Source of the DNA: Symbiodinium natans
Taxonomy: Eukaryota > Sar > Dinophyceae > Suessiales > Symbiodiniaceae
DNA length: 54,753 nucleotides
Direction: 5' to 3'
Assembly: GCA_905221605.1 (NCBI GenBank)
Contig: CAJNDS010000627.1
Span: 47,501-102,253, forward strand
Shown: positions 27,086-37,009 of the stretch, piece after piece
Layout of the letters: each line of letters starts with the position of its first letter
How positions within the stretch are numbered: position 1 is the first letter of the stretch
Notes under the pieces: model-generated
What the model was told of the DNA's origin: nothing
The model's database searches: none
What the model saw: the letters and a program-made list of their open reading frames with translations, nothing else
Program-made: the position numbers and the translations under genes

Positions 27086-27302
27086 CTTTGTTTGAACCAC
27101 TTTTTTGTTTCTGGTGGCCTTTTGGGGGCCTTTCTGGGGCCTCTTGGCGCTTCCTGCAGCCTTTCGGGCCCCTGGTGTCTCCTGGGGCCTTTTTGGTGTA
27201 GCTCGGATGCCCAGGGTCTTTTAGGGTTTAGGGTTTAGGGTTTAGGGTTTAGGGTTTAGGGTTTAGAGGGATTAGAAGGCCTGAGCCTTCCCATCCTGGC
27301 AG

Positions 27303-27366
27303 GGTGAGCTTCCGATCATGCAGTTCCGTGGGCGACAACGGCATCGAGTTCGAGCAGGCAGCAGAG
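27303..27366 (+). CDS. exon-like frame
   Basis: Acceptor TTCCCATCCTGGCAG; frame VSFRSCSSVGDNGIEFEQAA E, then TTTAGGG repeats. First supported exon of gene block 4. Confidence 0.4.
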
Positions 27367-27659
27367 TTTAGGGCTTAGGGCTGAGGGCTTATTGCTTAGG
27401 GCTTAGGGTTTAGGGTTTAGGGTTTAGGGTTTAGGGCTTAGGGCTTAGGGCTTAGGGCTTATTGCTTAGGGCCTAGGGTTTAGGGTTTAGGGTTTAGGGT
27501 TTAGGGTTTAGGGTGCAACCAACATAGTGGCGAAGCCCCCCTCCTGCTCTTCACGTCTGCCTTCCTTGGAAGCTTTCCGAAACTAGGAGTCTGTTGGTGG
27601 GTGTTCGTATATTTATTGATGTATTTATACAGATATATATATATATATATATCGTGCAG

Positions 27660-27711
27660 GGATGAGGGGCCCGAATTTGTTTGGGACATGCCCATATGCC
27701 TGCGTGCTCCT
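27660..27711 (+). CDS. exon-like frame
   Basis: Follows a (TA)n tract and ATCGTGCAG; reads DEGPEFVWDMPICLRAP, then CCTAAG repeats. Short but with clear coding composition. Confidence 0.4.
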
Positions 27712-27738
27712 AAGCCCTAAGGCCCTAAGACCTTACAG

Positions 27739-27849
27739 ACAGGCCTGCCGGCGTGAAATCTGCCAGTGGCTGGAGGGCTATGCTGCGGAGGCCCACAAAG
27801 CATTTCTGGATGCAGCTGCTGGAGTGTTCTATCATGGAGTCATTTTGTG
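27739..27849 (+). CDS. exon-like frame
   Basis: After GACCTTACAG: QACRREICQWLEGYAAEAHK, AFLDAAAGVFYHGVIL, TGA at 27847. Helical, one of the better exons of this block. The intron before it is only about 25 bp of CCCTAAG-like sequence if both neighbours are real. Confidence 0.45.
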
Positions 27850-28063
27850 AATTTGTTGAGTTTTGGGTTTTGGGATTTAGGGTGTGTGTATGTGTGTGTG
27901 TGTGTGTTTTTCTTTAGGGGTCAGGTTCGGGGGGGGTGGGGGGGCTTTGTCTGCAAGACCATCTCGGTTTTTTTTTGGGAGCAACCCCCCCCCCCCAACT
28001 GGCCCGAAGTCCGCAGCGTCATGATCCTGAGGGTTGGGGGTGCAGGGTTTCGGGTTTGGGTGT

Positions 28064-28168
28064 CTAGGACCCGGAGTAGGCCCTTATTCCCTGTTTTTCA
28101 GGTTTGGGTTCCCTTTATCAGCCCCTCGAGGTCAAAAAGGGCACCTTTTACTCCTAGCTCTTGGGTCT
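28064..28168. mobile_element. family B MITE-like element, copy 1
   Basis: Starts CTAGGACCCGGAGTAGGCCC and ends ACTCCTAGCTCTTGGGTCT, an imperfect terminal inverted repeat. The interior has TTTGGGTTCCCT...CAAAAAGGGCACC. About 105 bp, non-coding; related copies at 28814, 29741 and 52116. Confidence 0.6.
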
Positions 28169-28361
28169 GGTTGCTGAAGCTACAACACTATAAACCCTCA
28201 CCACAACCCCAAACCTATAACCCAAGACCAAAGCCCTGGACACCCTCAAAACCCTACGGACCCTTGAGACCCGTAAAACCCTCAAAGCAAATCAAGACCC
28301 TCAATGACTCAAGCCCTAACCCTAAACCCTAAAACCCTCAAAGCAAATCAAGACCCTCAAG

Positions 28362-28458
28362 CCCTAACTCTGCCAACCACGCACTGGACCAGGTTTCCCC
28401 CAAAGCACTCGGCATCCATTACGATTGCAACTTGGTGGCAAGTCAAGTTGTGGTCAAG
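28362..28458 (+). CDS. exon with GT donor
   Basis: Reads NSANHALDQVSPKALGIHYD then CNLVASQVVVK and ends at GTCAAG|GTTCTT. Balanced composition. It follows CCTCAAAGCAAATCAAGACCCTCAAG, a phrase that occurs twice in 100 bp. Confidence 0.45.
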
Positions 28459-28640
28459 GTTCTTCGGCGTTTTGACCCTAAGCCCTAAGCCCTAAACCCT
28501 AAGCCCTAAGCCCTAAACCCTAAACCGGCACAAAGGATACCACCGAGGATTTTTGAGATTTTTGAGCTCTCGACACCCCGAAGGCATGGGGTCCGTCCGG
28601 CAGAGGTCGAGGGTGGAGTTGGGTCGCGCCGAGTACTACG

Positions 28641-28739
28641 TTTAGGGTTTAGGGTTTAGGGTTTAGGGTTTAGGGTTTAGGGTTTAGGGTTTAGGGTTCA
28701 GGGTTTAGGGTTTAGGGTTTAGGGTTTAGGGTTTAGGGT
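28641..28739 (+). repeat. (TTTAGGG)n array
   Basis: Fourteen units with one TTCAGGG variant. Confidence 0.95.
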
Positions 28740-28813
28740 AAATGCCTGAACCCTGAACTTAGGGTTTAGGGTTTAGGGTTTAGCTCTCCGGTAGGCCCTC
28801 GGACATTTTTTGC

Positions 28814-28942
28814 CAGGACCCAGGGTAGGCCCTTATTTCCTTTTTTTTGTGGGTTTGGGTTTGGGTTCCCTCATGAGCCCCCTGTATACTAATCCCAAAA
28901 AAATGGCACCCTTTTTTATTCCTGGGCTACTCCTGGGATCTA
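28814..28942. mobile_element. family B MITE-like element, copy 2
   Basis: Left end CCAGGACCCAGGGTAGGCCC, right end GGGCTACTCCTGGGATCTAG. The right end inverted gives CTAGATCCCAGGAGTAGCCC, so the terminal inverted repeat is about 20 bp. About 129 bp. Confidence 0.65.
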
Positions 28943-29320
28943 GCTTATGTTCCCTTCTTGGGTTTAAGACACAGAGGGATGTCCGTATCTGTAGTGCCAT
29001 TATGGAATTGGGTACCAAAAAACCGTACTAAATGGGGCTTTGAGGTACACCAGTCCATAATGGATACTAGAGATGGACCCTTATGGGAGAGGATCATATT
29101 CAGGAGTAACTTCTTCAAAGGGTTTTAAGGGCCATCTCGACACTCTGTGTGAGGCCCTGGGCCAGGTTGACTTTGGTCATGAAACTCTCTATGAGGCCTT
29201 AAGGGGGCCTTAGGGCCCCTTAAGAGACCTTAAGGAGGTCCTCAAGAGACCTTAAGGGACCTTAATCGGGGGTCTTAGGGATCTTGACCTTGAGCCAGGT
29301 GACTTGGTCATGAAACTCTC

Positions 29321-29403
29321 ATGCGCGCTGTATCCTTCAAAGCTGCTGCCAAAGCTCTTCGACACCGGAAAGTTCGGAAGCTTGGTCGAGATGTCGACTG
29401 CGT
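29321..29403 (+). CDS. exon-like frame running into a 9-bp repeat
   Basis: Reads RAVSFKAAAKALRHRKVRKL, GRDVDCVAF. It stays open through the next 9-bp repeat and beyond (to about 29836), where it would give Phe-Lys-Pro repeats. The first 27 codons look genuine and the remainder is doubtful. Confidence 0.3.
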
Positions 29404-29426
29404 GGCTTTCAGGGTTCTAGGCCTGA

Positions 29427-29545
29427 ACTTTAAACCGTTTAAACCCTTTAAACCCTTAAAATTGTTTAAACCCTTTAAACCCTTTAAACCCTTTAGGCTC
29501 TTTAAATCCTTTAAGCCCTTGAAACCCTGTAAACCCAAAAGACCT
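29427..29545. repeat. 9-bp telomere-variant array (CCCTTTAAA)n
   Basis: Units CCCTTTAAA with variants such as CCCTTAAAA. It resembles CCCTAAA with two extra T. The same variant forms an array at 36395-36570. Confidence 0.8.
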
Positions 29546-29641
29546 TTAAGCCCCGTAATTGTCAAACTGTTCCTCACAGGGTCCGTATCCGGAGGGCTGG
29601 GGCGCCAATTTTTGGGGTTTCGGGTTTCGGGTTTCAGGGGC

Positions 29642-29740
29642 TTGGGGTTCAGGCCCTTGGGGTTTGATAGGGGATTTAAGGGGTACAGAAGGGGTTCCTG
29701 TTTATGGGCCCATATGAAGGGAACGTGTAGCCACCCTAAG
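29642..29740. mobile_element. family A element, partial copy
   Basis: Contains GGGGATTTAAGGGGTACAGAAGGGG, TATGGGCCC and AACGTGTAGCCACCC, matching the right half of family A. The left end is not recognisable. It directly abuts a family B copy. Confidence 0.4.
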
Positions 29741-29845
29741 CTAGGACCCGGAGTAGGCCCTTATTTCCTTTTGTTGGTGGTGGGGTTCCCTGATAGTCCT
29801 ATAAAGCCAAACAGGGTACCCTTGTCTTTGTCATAGTTGGGTAAC
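29741..29845. mobile_element. family B MITE-like element, copy 3
   Basis: Starts CTAGGACCCGGAGTAGGCCC, identical to copy 1 over 20 bases. The interior has GGTTCCCTGATAG and AAACAGGGTACCC. The right end (AGTTGGGTAAC) is diverged. Confidence 0.6.
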
Positions 29846-30093
29846 ATTTTACATTTTTAAGAATAAGGAATAGAACTTAAAATTTTTAATACTATCCCAA
29901 CCATGAACTCGCATTATTCCTAGCTTAGGGATGAAGGGCTTCGTGTTTTGGGGTTGAGGCATTGGTGTCCAGTGCTTCGGGTTTAGCTCTTGGAGCAAAA
30001 CCCTAAACCCCAAACCCTAAACCCTGAACCCTGAACCCTAAACCCTAAACCCTAAACCCTAAACCCTAAACCCTAAACCCTGACTGTCCTGCA

Positions 30094-30164
30094 GATGTAC
30101 CTGCATGCTGTCCATGTCGCTTTAGGGGATGAGAAGCTCGACTCGTGCCATGCCACGAACCCAA
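30094..30164 (+). CDS. exon-like frame
   Basis: After the strong acceptor CTGTCCTGCAG: MYLHAVHVALGDEKLDSCHA T. It sits between a CCCTAAA array and a TTTAGGG array, i.e. telomere-like tracts in opposite orientation on either side. Confidence 0.4.
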
Positions 30165-30587
30165 ACCCAAGTAGGGTTTAGGGTTTAGGGTTTAGGGTTG
30201 AGGGTTTAGGGTTTAGGGTTTAGGGTTTAGGGTTTAGGGTTCCCCAAAAACCAGTAATCTATCTCCACTCGGCCTGGCTATTACCCCCCCCACCACCACC
30301 CCAGCCCCAGGATTTGCCCCTTGCGTTATGCGAAATGTCTCAGAAGACCTGTAACTTGCCTTTCTAAACCCTAAACCCGACCCTACACCCTCCCAAATTT
30401 TCCCTAAACCTTAAACCTTAAACCCTAAACCCTAAGTAAGAGGTTTAGAGTTTAGGGTTTCTAGGGTATAGGGTTTAGGGTTTAGGATTTCTAGGGCTTA
30501 GGGTATAGTTTAGGCAGCCTTTTAGGAAGGCTTTCCTTCTGCGGGAATGTCCCAGTTGTAGGTTTCAGGGTTTGTATTCCAGTACAG

Positions 30588-30652
30588 GCGGGGGCCTCTG
30601 CCCTCGTGACAGCCTGGTGTTCTTTGAGATGAAGTCCCGAGCAAGGCGCGTG
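30588..30652 (+). CDS. exon-like frame
   Basis: Acceptor TCCAGTACAG; frame GGLCPRDSLVFFEMKSRARR; GT donor at GCGCGTG|GTTTGA. Basic end, unknown product. Confidence 0.4.
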
Positions 30653-30949
30653 GTTTGATCACTGTTGGCGAGCCGCGGTTGCAGGGTTTAGCGGTGTAGG
30701 GCTCACCCTAAACCCTAAACCCTAAACCCTAAACCCTAAACCCTAAACCCTAAACTGGCTGCCAACGTCCTTTGTTTGCCGAGTTGCCATCTGAAGCCAC
30801 AACCTCTCCTGCCCTTCCAGGATCCTCCAGGGCCTATGAGAGTTATAGGGTCCTTAAGGGAGGGTTTAGGGTTTAGGGTTGAGGGTTTAGGGTTTAGGGT
30901 TTAGGGTTTAGGGTTTAGGGTTGCGAAGCTCGCCGGGCGACTGTTGCAG

Positions 30950-31019
30950 GCGCGTTGATCATGCCATCGAGCAGCTGCGCAAGCGAAAGGAGATCTTGGA
31001 GGCCAAATTCCAACAGCTT
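30950..31019 (+). CDS. exon, coiled-coil segment
   Basis: Acceptor GACTGTTGCAG; frame RVDHAIEQLRKRKEILEAKF QQL; GT donor CAGCTT|GTAGGG, which begins a TTTAGGG tract. Both junctions are clean, and the intron starts immediately with telomere-like repeat. Confidence 0.5.
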
Positions 31020-31390
31020 GTAGGGTTTAGGGTTTAGGGTTGTGGGCTTAGGGTGGAGGTTCTCCGTCCCTTTAGGGTTCAACCGCTTGTAGCGTTTGGG
31101 GTTTAGGGTTTAGGGTTTAGGGGTTGAGGTTTGGGGTTTGGGGTTTAGGGCTTGAAAGTCTATGGGGCGGAGGGCTATACTTGTTTGAGGATTACCTATG
31201 TTCAGCGTACCCTTGATACAGCGAAGAGATTCTATATATACATATATATATATAGCTTACATCTCTCTCTGTTTTTGGTTCTACAGTAAATCTAATTACT
31301 TTCGAGCTTCAGAGCTTGAGGGTCGCAAACGCTAGGGCATTGGGGACTTACAAGGACTTACAACCCTGCACCCTACTTGTCCCTCTATAG

Positions 31391-31413
31391 GCCGCTCTGC
31401 TTCGCGGAAGCGG
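31391..31413 (+). CDS. micro-exon candidate
   Basis: Twenty-three bases between CCCTCTATAG and CGG|GTGAGG, reading AALLRGS. The splice sites look good, but the size makes it tentative. Confidence 0.25.
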
Positions 31414-31741
31414 GTGAGGACTGCAACACCCAAATTCCCGATTTTTAGGGTTAGGGTCCCAGAACCCTAAACCCTAAATCCTAAACCCCTGAGCCCTTTG
31501 ACTCGAGGGTCTGCCTGTTGGCTTTGGATCTCCAAGCTCGAACTGCTGCTTTTCATGGGCTTCTTAAGCCCTGGACCCCTGGGTTTAGGGTTTATAGGGT
31601 TTAGGGTATTGTGGCCTAGACTCCTTAAAGGATCTTGACGAGGGAATAAGGAAAACCCCGAAACCCAAACCGACGCCATTTTAGGGTTTAGGGTTAAGTT
31701 TAGGATCTAAACTCTAAACCCTAAACCGTAAACCCTAAATC

Positions 31742-31858
31742 CTCGTCTGGAGCGAGGCGCAACCCAGCTTCCCGCCTGCGCGCTACGTGGCCGTGGTCGC
31801 CCTCGCGCGATGTGACCGGCCGGCACACGATGCCCTCGCTGCCTTGGCAGCAACATGA
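31742..31858 (+). CDS. terminal exon-like frame
   Basis: Reads LVWSEAQPSFPPARYVAVVA, LARCDRPAHDALAALAAT, TGA 31856. High GC3. No clear AG acceptor was seen at its start. From 31859 to 33458 I find no gene: AT-rich tract, telomere-like repeats, a G39 run, a minisatellite and a short AT-rich unique stretch. Confidence 0.4.
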   Translation, partial: LVWSEAQPSFPPARYVAVVALARCDRPAHDALAALAAT

Positions 31859-32063
31859 GGGGTCCGAAACTAACCATAACCCCCCCCCTCCTGCATATCA
31901 TATCATATAATTAGAAACAAATAAAGAAATAAATATAAATATATATATATATATACATACTTGATTATAAATAAACATATAAACATATATATGGTTCAGC
32001 GTCGAGCGTCCTGGGCCCCCCCCCCCCATGGTATCCCCCCCCCCCCCCAAGCTACTCTACGGT

Positions 32064-32440
32064 CCCTAAACCCTAAACCCTAAACCCTAAACCCTAAACC
32101 CTAAACCCTAAACCCTAAACCCTAAAACCTAAACCCTAACCCTAAACCCTAAACCTTAAGTCTTAAACCTTAAACCCTAAACCCTAAAACCCTGAACCCT
32201 AAACCCTAACCCTAAAACCAACCCCCAACCACACCACAGGGGGGGGGGGATCATCTTAGTACCCCATCCGCGGGGAAAACCCTAAACCCTAAACCCTAAA
32301 CCCTAAACCCTAAACCCTAAACCCTAAACCCTAAACCCTAAACCCTAAACCCTAACCCTAAACCAAAACCCTAAAACCCTAAAACCCTAAACCCTAAACC
32401 TAAACCCTAAAACCCTAAAACCACCCCCAACCACACCACA

Positions 32441-32480
<40 letters not shown>
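32064..32480. repeat. duplicated CCCTAAA block with poly-G expansion (G10 and G39)
   Basis: Two copies of about 200 bp: CCCTAAA units, then ACCCTAAAACC, then CCCCCAACCACACCACAG and a G run. The first run is about 10 G (32239) and the second is 39 G (32441-32479). A read-through or assembly artefact in the long homopolymer is possible. Confidence 0.8.
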
Positions 32481-32564
32481 AGGGGGGAGGGGGGGGGGGC
32501 CCGCCGGGGCTGAATCATATATGTATGTTATATATGTATATAGAGGTATTAACCTTATGAGGGT

Positions 32565-32825
32565 TCACGGGCATTGACGAAAAGTTCGTGGGCATTGGCC
32601 GCAAGTTTGAAAGTTCCTCATAAGTTTGTCGGCATTGGCAAGAGTCTAGCAGCAAACGTTCGTGGGCAGTGAGAAAAAGTTTGTTGCATTTGACCAGCCT
32701 TTCGTGCACATTGGCCAGGGTCTCTTGGGCATTGACCAATGCTTCGTTGGCCTTGACCGAACGTTCGTGGGGATGTTTGTCCACAAGTTCGTGGCCACGT
32801 TTGACCAACAGTTCGTGAGCAGTGA
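32565..32825. repeat. minisatellite built on GTTCGTGGGCATTGACC
   Basis: About nine diverged units of 27-30 bp with core TTCGTGGGCATTGACC. Frames on the minus strand give repeats such as NAHERLVK. It is related to the fold-back array at 3528 through the shared CGTGGGCA. Confidence 0.75.
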
Positions 32826-33458
32826 CCTGGTAGGGTCCTCACTTGGGGTGTTTAGGCGGCCCCTGAGCAAACTCGTCCCAAAGAGATGACTAGGAGCTTC
32901 TGAACGTTTGATAATGGTTCTGAGGCTGAGCTCCTCAAGGGGTCAAAGACAGAGGTCTGAAGGCTGGGCATTTCAAGGGGGTCAAAAGAGGTTAGAGAAG
33001 TTGGCTCGCAATCGTTTTTCAAGCTGGCGCATGCTTGAACTTCCGATGCTGAACCTTAAAATAGTTAACCCAAAGCCTTTGGCAGCTACTGAACCTAAAC
33101 CCTAAACCCTAAACCGAGGGGGGGGGGGGGGGGGGGGCTGACATGGTCATCTTCTAAGATTGAATGAGTATATTGTCATCATTTGATATAACAGAATTCA
33201 TTGCAAAAGAGTGAAGTTTCTTACCCTGTGTCAACACTATAGTTTTGTTAGAAAAAATGGTACGTTTAGATTTTTGACCTTTTGATTATGCTACTGGATT
33301 TCCACAACAAATCATAAACAGTTTTTTGTTGTTTTGCTGCAACCCTGCAACTCGATCCCTACACCCTTGCAACCCTTTTCAACCCTAAACCCCCAACCCT
33401 AAACCCCAAACCCCAAACCCTAAACCCTAAACCCTAAACCTGGGCTTGGGATGCCAAG

Positions 33459-33530
33459 GCTACCATTGCAGAGGCGAACTCCGACGTGGACATCGTCTCC
33501 ATCGATCCCGAGCTCCTGAGAGCTGCCGAG
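33459..33530 (+). CDS. exon-like frame
   Basis: After GGGATGCCAAG: ATIAEANSDVDIVSIDPELL RAAE, ending at GCCGAG|GCAAGC (GC donor) or at TGA 33558. Convincing coding composition. Confidence 0.5.
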
Positions 33531-33598
33531 GCAAGCGGCAGGGCGAGAATCCGGGTTTGAGGTCGTCGGTTTGTATCGGGTAGCCCTAAACCCTAGAG

Positions 33599-33661
33599 GA
33601 GACCGTGGATGCTGATGCCGGCGTTGAGGAAGCGCCTGAGCAAGTCGCAGCTCCAGGCTGA
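33599..33661 (+). CDS. terminal exon-like frame
   Basis: Reads ETVDADAGVEEAPEQVAAPG to TGA 33659. Acidic. It may be spliced to the exon at 33459 across a 68-bp intron. Confidence 0.4.
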   Translation, partial: ETVDADAGVEEAPEQVAAPG

Positions 33662-34073
33662 GAGGGTTTAGGGCTTAGGGTTTAAGGTTTGGGGTTTAGG
33701 GTTTAGGGTTGGGGGTTTAGGGTTTGTTTAGGGTTTTAGGCTTTAGGGGTTGGGGTTTTGGGTTTAGTGTTTGGGGTTAAGGGTTTAGGCTTTCGGGTTT
33801 AGGGTAAATGCAGGGTTTGGAGAGTTTATGTCGGGGGAAGAACCCCTAAGCCCTTTACTCTCGCAATTGCTGATCGTTTAGATCAGACTTCCAAGTGGAG
33901 CATCGCACATTGCATGCGCTGTGTCTGCTGTTTCAATATCTAGTCGGCCATTCGATATATGAGTTGTTAAAACGCTCCTAAACCTGAAAACCCTGAAAAC
34001 CCTAAAAACCCTGAAAACCCCGAAAACCCTGAAACCCTGAAAAGCCTGAAAACCCTAAAGTTTCGGGCTCCAG

Positions 34074-34170
34074 GGCCCATGAAGCCCTGCTGGGCCTGGG
34101 GTTTCGAGGTGCAGCGGCCTCCAAGCACATCAGCCAAGCCGCCGCGTGGCTGGAGGATGACCGACCGGAG
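34074..34170 (+). CDS. exon-like frame, alanine/leucine helix
   Basis: After GGGCTCCAG: AHEALLGLGFRGAAASKHIS, QAAAWLEDDRPE. The (V/A)-x-(A/E)-L-x-x-(L/M)-GF start recalls UBA or RuvA C-terminal helices, but the match is too short to claim. A long CCCTAAA/CCCTCAA array follows. Confidence 0.45.
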
Positions 34171-35440
34171 TTATCCTTGAACCCTAAACCCTGAACCCTA
34201 AACCCTAAACCCTAGACCCTAGACCCTCAACCCTAACCCTCAACCCTCAACCCTCAACCCTCAACCCTACACCCTACACCCTAAACCCTAAACCCTAAAC
34301 CCTAAACCCTAAACCCTAAACCCCAAACCCTAAACCCTAAACCCTAAACCCTAAACCCTAAACCCTAAACCTTACAGACCGCCTGCCTGACGGGAAAGCT
34401 CGGGATCAGCAATTCTGGCTTTATTGTAGGCAAGGCTTAGGGTGGAAATCCACTGAACCGTAGACCGCAAACTCCCAGGGTTTAGGGTTTGGGGTTTAGG
34501 GTTCAGGGTTTAGGGTTTCGGGTTCAGGGTTCCGGGTTTAGGGTTTTAGGGTTTAGGGTTTAGGGTTTAGGTTTTCCGGTTCAGGGTTCGACCCCAAAAC
34601 CCCCAAGCCCTCAACCCTAAGCCCGAAGCTCTGCCAGCAATATTGGACATGCAATGGCCTTGGCAAGGTTGGCCTCAGGGTTTAGGGTTTAGGGTTTAGG
34701 GGTTCTTATGAGGATCGGGACACTTTGTACGTCGTTCTGGCGCAGCATAACCCCACTTAGAGTTTATGGCTTCGGGTCGAGGGTTGATAGCCGTTATCCT
34801 TGAACTCTTTAACTCTACTTCGTACCTACTCACGACCCTAAACCCTAAACCCCAAACCCTAAACCCTAAACCCTAAACCCTAAACCCCAAACTACACAAA
34901 ACCCTAAACCCTAAACCTCACAGCATCTTTCGCCTCCTCTGGTGGCTCCGGACAACCCTAAAGAACACGAAGCCCCAAGTTTCTCCCCTTCTCTCTGTAG
35001 GGAGAGGTAGGGATGCCAACCTTGAGAACCAACTGAGCAATAAAATCCGGCATTTAGGGTTTAGGGTTTAGGGTTTAGGGTTTAGGGTTTAGGGTTTACA
35101 GTAGGGTTTAGGGTTTAGGGTTTAGGGTTTAGGGTTTCAAGATACTAGGGTGTACTTCATTGGGGACCTTGTTATAAGGGAATCCTACTATGTTGGGGGT
35201 CCATATGAGGGGTCCCTGATTATCAGTAAACCCCCATGCCCCATATTACTGCGTAGCTGAATGGGTACACTTTACTTTTTTGGGGTTACTACAAGCCCCT
35301 ATAGAACTGAAAGTGTACAAATCATTGGGGGGGGGGGGGGGTAAGGGTTTAGGCTTTAGGGTTTAGGCTTCAGGGTTTAGGGCTTTAGGGCTCAAGGTTT
35401 AGGGTTTAGGGTTTAGGGTAAACCCTAAACTTCAACACAG

Positions 35441-35533
35441 GAGGCGGGCACAGCAGAGCCCAATAGCCAGCCGCAAGCGCATGGGAACAGCAGCTTGACA
35501 CGGAATTCCTTTGGTGCTCAGGGATTGGGTTGA
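35441..35533 (+). CDS. exon-like frame
   Basis: Acceptor CTTCAACACAG; frame EAGTAEPNSQPQAHGNSSLT RNSFGAQ. Low-complexity polar segment; possible end at GCTCAG|GGATTG. Confidence 0.35.
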   Translation, partial: EAGTAEPNSQPQAHGNSSLTRNSFGAQGLG

Positions 35534-35710
35534 GGGTTGTAGAGTGTTGGAGTGTTTGAGTTTAGGGCTTAGTTTTTTGTGCATGATTTGTGGACTCACT
35601 TGAACTCATGCATTTTTGCCTTCCAAGGCAAACTGTCTAGACATATTGTTGGGGTTCTGTTTCGTATTCCTAACCGCACTAAAAACGAAGTTCTCTCAAC
35701 GTAAATTAAG

Positions 35711-35896
35711 GAGCATGTGCAGAAGCACTATGTTTTCCACCAGACGTTTACCGCGGTGGGTACTGAAGATCAAAGGGTTTTGGTTCGGGAATGTGCGCAA
35801 GGTTCCTCCCGGTTGGTTGAGGTTTGTGGACCCGTATTTGGCTTGAGCTTTGCGAAAGTGGGGCAACCGTTTCGTCGAACTCGCACACAAATCTAA
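35711..35896 (+). CDS. exon-like frame
   Basis: Follows GTAAATTAAG; 61 codons: EHVQKHYVFHQTFTAVGTED, QRVLVRECAQGSSRLVEVCG, PVFGLSFAKVGQ, to TAA 35894. Two other + frames are also open, so the frame choice is by composition only. Confidence 0.3.
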   Translation, partial: EHVQKHYVFHQTFTAVGTEDQRVLVRECAQGSSRLVEVCGPVFGLSFAKVGQPFRRTRTQI

Positions 35897-36061
35897 GCAG
35901 CATGCACATCTTGATCATGACACCCTAAACCTGAAACTCCAAACCCTAAACCCTAAACCTCGAAAACGCGTAGCTTTCGCAGGGCTACAATGTATACATC
36001 CGTTCTATATTAGCATAAACAGATGCATATTCATATTTCTTTCTGTTTCTTCGTGTTCTGA

Positions 36062-36292
<231 letters not shown>

Positions 36293-36336
36293 TAAACCCT
36301 AAACCCTAAGCCGGAAACCCTGGAACGTGTGTTCAG

Positions 36337-36389
36337 GTTCTCCGAGTGGGGTTCCAGTGCCTACAGCATCTTGGCTGCGTCTCCGAAAC
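36337..36389 (+). CDS. exon-like frame
   Basis: After ACGTGTGTTCAG: FSEWGSSAYSILAASP, followed by the 9-bp CCCTTTAAA array. Confidence 0.35.
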
Positions 36390-36394
36390 CTTTT

Positions 36395-36570
36395 AGACCC
36401 TTTCAAACCGATTAAACCCTTGAAACCCTTGACTTGAAACCCTTAAAACCCTTTAAACCCTTCAAACCGTTTAAAACCTGTAAATCCTCCAAACCCTTTG
36501 AGCCCTTTAAACCCTTCGAACCCTGTAAACCCTTCGACCCCTGTAAAGCCTTCAAAGCCTTAAAACCCCT
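36395..36570. repeat. 9-bp telomere-variant array (CCCTTTAAA / CCCTTGAAA)n
   Basis: About 18 units of a 9-mer (CCCTTTAAA, CCCTTCAAA, CCCTTGAAA, CCCTGTAAA), merging into ordinary CCCTAAA at the right end. Second occurrence of the variant seen at 29427. Confidence 0.8.
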
Positions 36571-36619
36571 AAACCCTAAACCCTAAACCCCCTGGACCCC
36601 AAGTCACTTCCTTGCCCAG

Positions 36620-36669
36620 TCACGTCAAGGCCCCAACAAGAGAGCTGCAGCAGCCTGGGATGCGTTGAG
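36620..36669 (+). CDS. exon with clean CAG and GT junctions
   Basis: Between CTTGCCCAG and GTTGAG|GTTGGT: SRQGPNKRAAAAWDAL plus two bases. Short, but both junctions are good, and TTTAGGG repeats begin a few bases into the intron. Confidence 0.45.
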
Positions 36670-36778
36670 GTTGGTTTAGGGTTTAGGGTTTAGGCTTTAG
36701 GGTTTAGGGTTTAGGGTTTAGGGTTTAGGTTTAGGGTTTAGGGTTCAGGGTTCAGGGTTTAGGGTTTAGGGTTTAGGG

Positions 36779-36894
36779 CTAGGGTAGTTCCATGGGCCCT
36801 TAATGGGGTCCCTTACCTTCTTAAAACGGTTCTGAAGTATGGGCCCTTGGTTTTTAGAGGGTCTTTTAAGGGGTGTGTAAGGGACTACCCTTAG
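36779..36894. mobile_element. family A fold-back element, copy 4
   Basis: Starts CTAGGGTAGTTCCATGGGCCC and ends TAAGGGACTACCCTTAG, a clear terminal inverted repeat. The core TATGGGCCC is present. About 116 bp, the shortest copy, inserted in a TTTAGGG tract. Confidence 0.65.
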
Positions 36895-37009
36895 AGGGTT
36901 TAAAGCTTTTAGGGTCTCGAGTTCAGGGTCTTCCCTTCATTGAGCGAAACCCCGATGACTTCAAACCTTAAACCCTAACCCGCCCGCCACCCCACTCTCT
37001 TGTCTTTTG

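Noticed and set aside
29190-29290. Regulatory palindromes in CTTAAGGGGGCCTTAGGGCC
   Set aside because: Short near-palindrome within a CCTTAAG-rich stretch; no supporting context such as promoter or protein partner.
29285-29300. Further spliced-leader relic (CTTGAGCCAG, complement of the leader end)
   Set aside because: Only nine bases match, and nine-base matches are expected by chance in a window this size.
34074-34170. UBA or RuvA C-terminal domain
   Set aside because: Similarity is limited to a short alanine/leucine helix with LGF; too little to name a domain.
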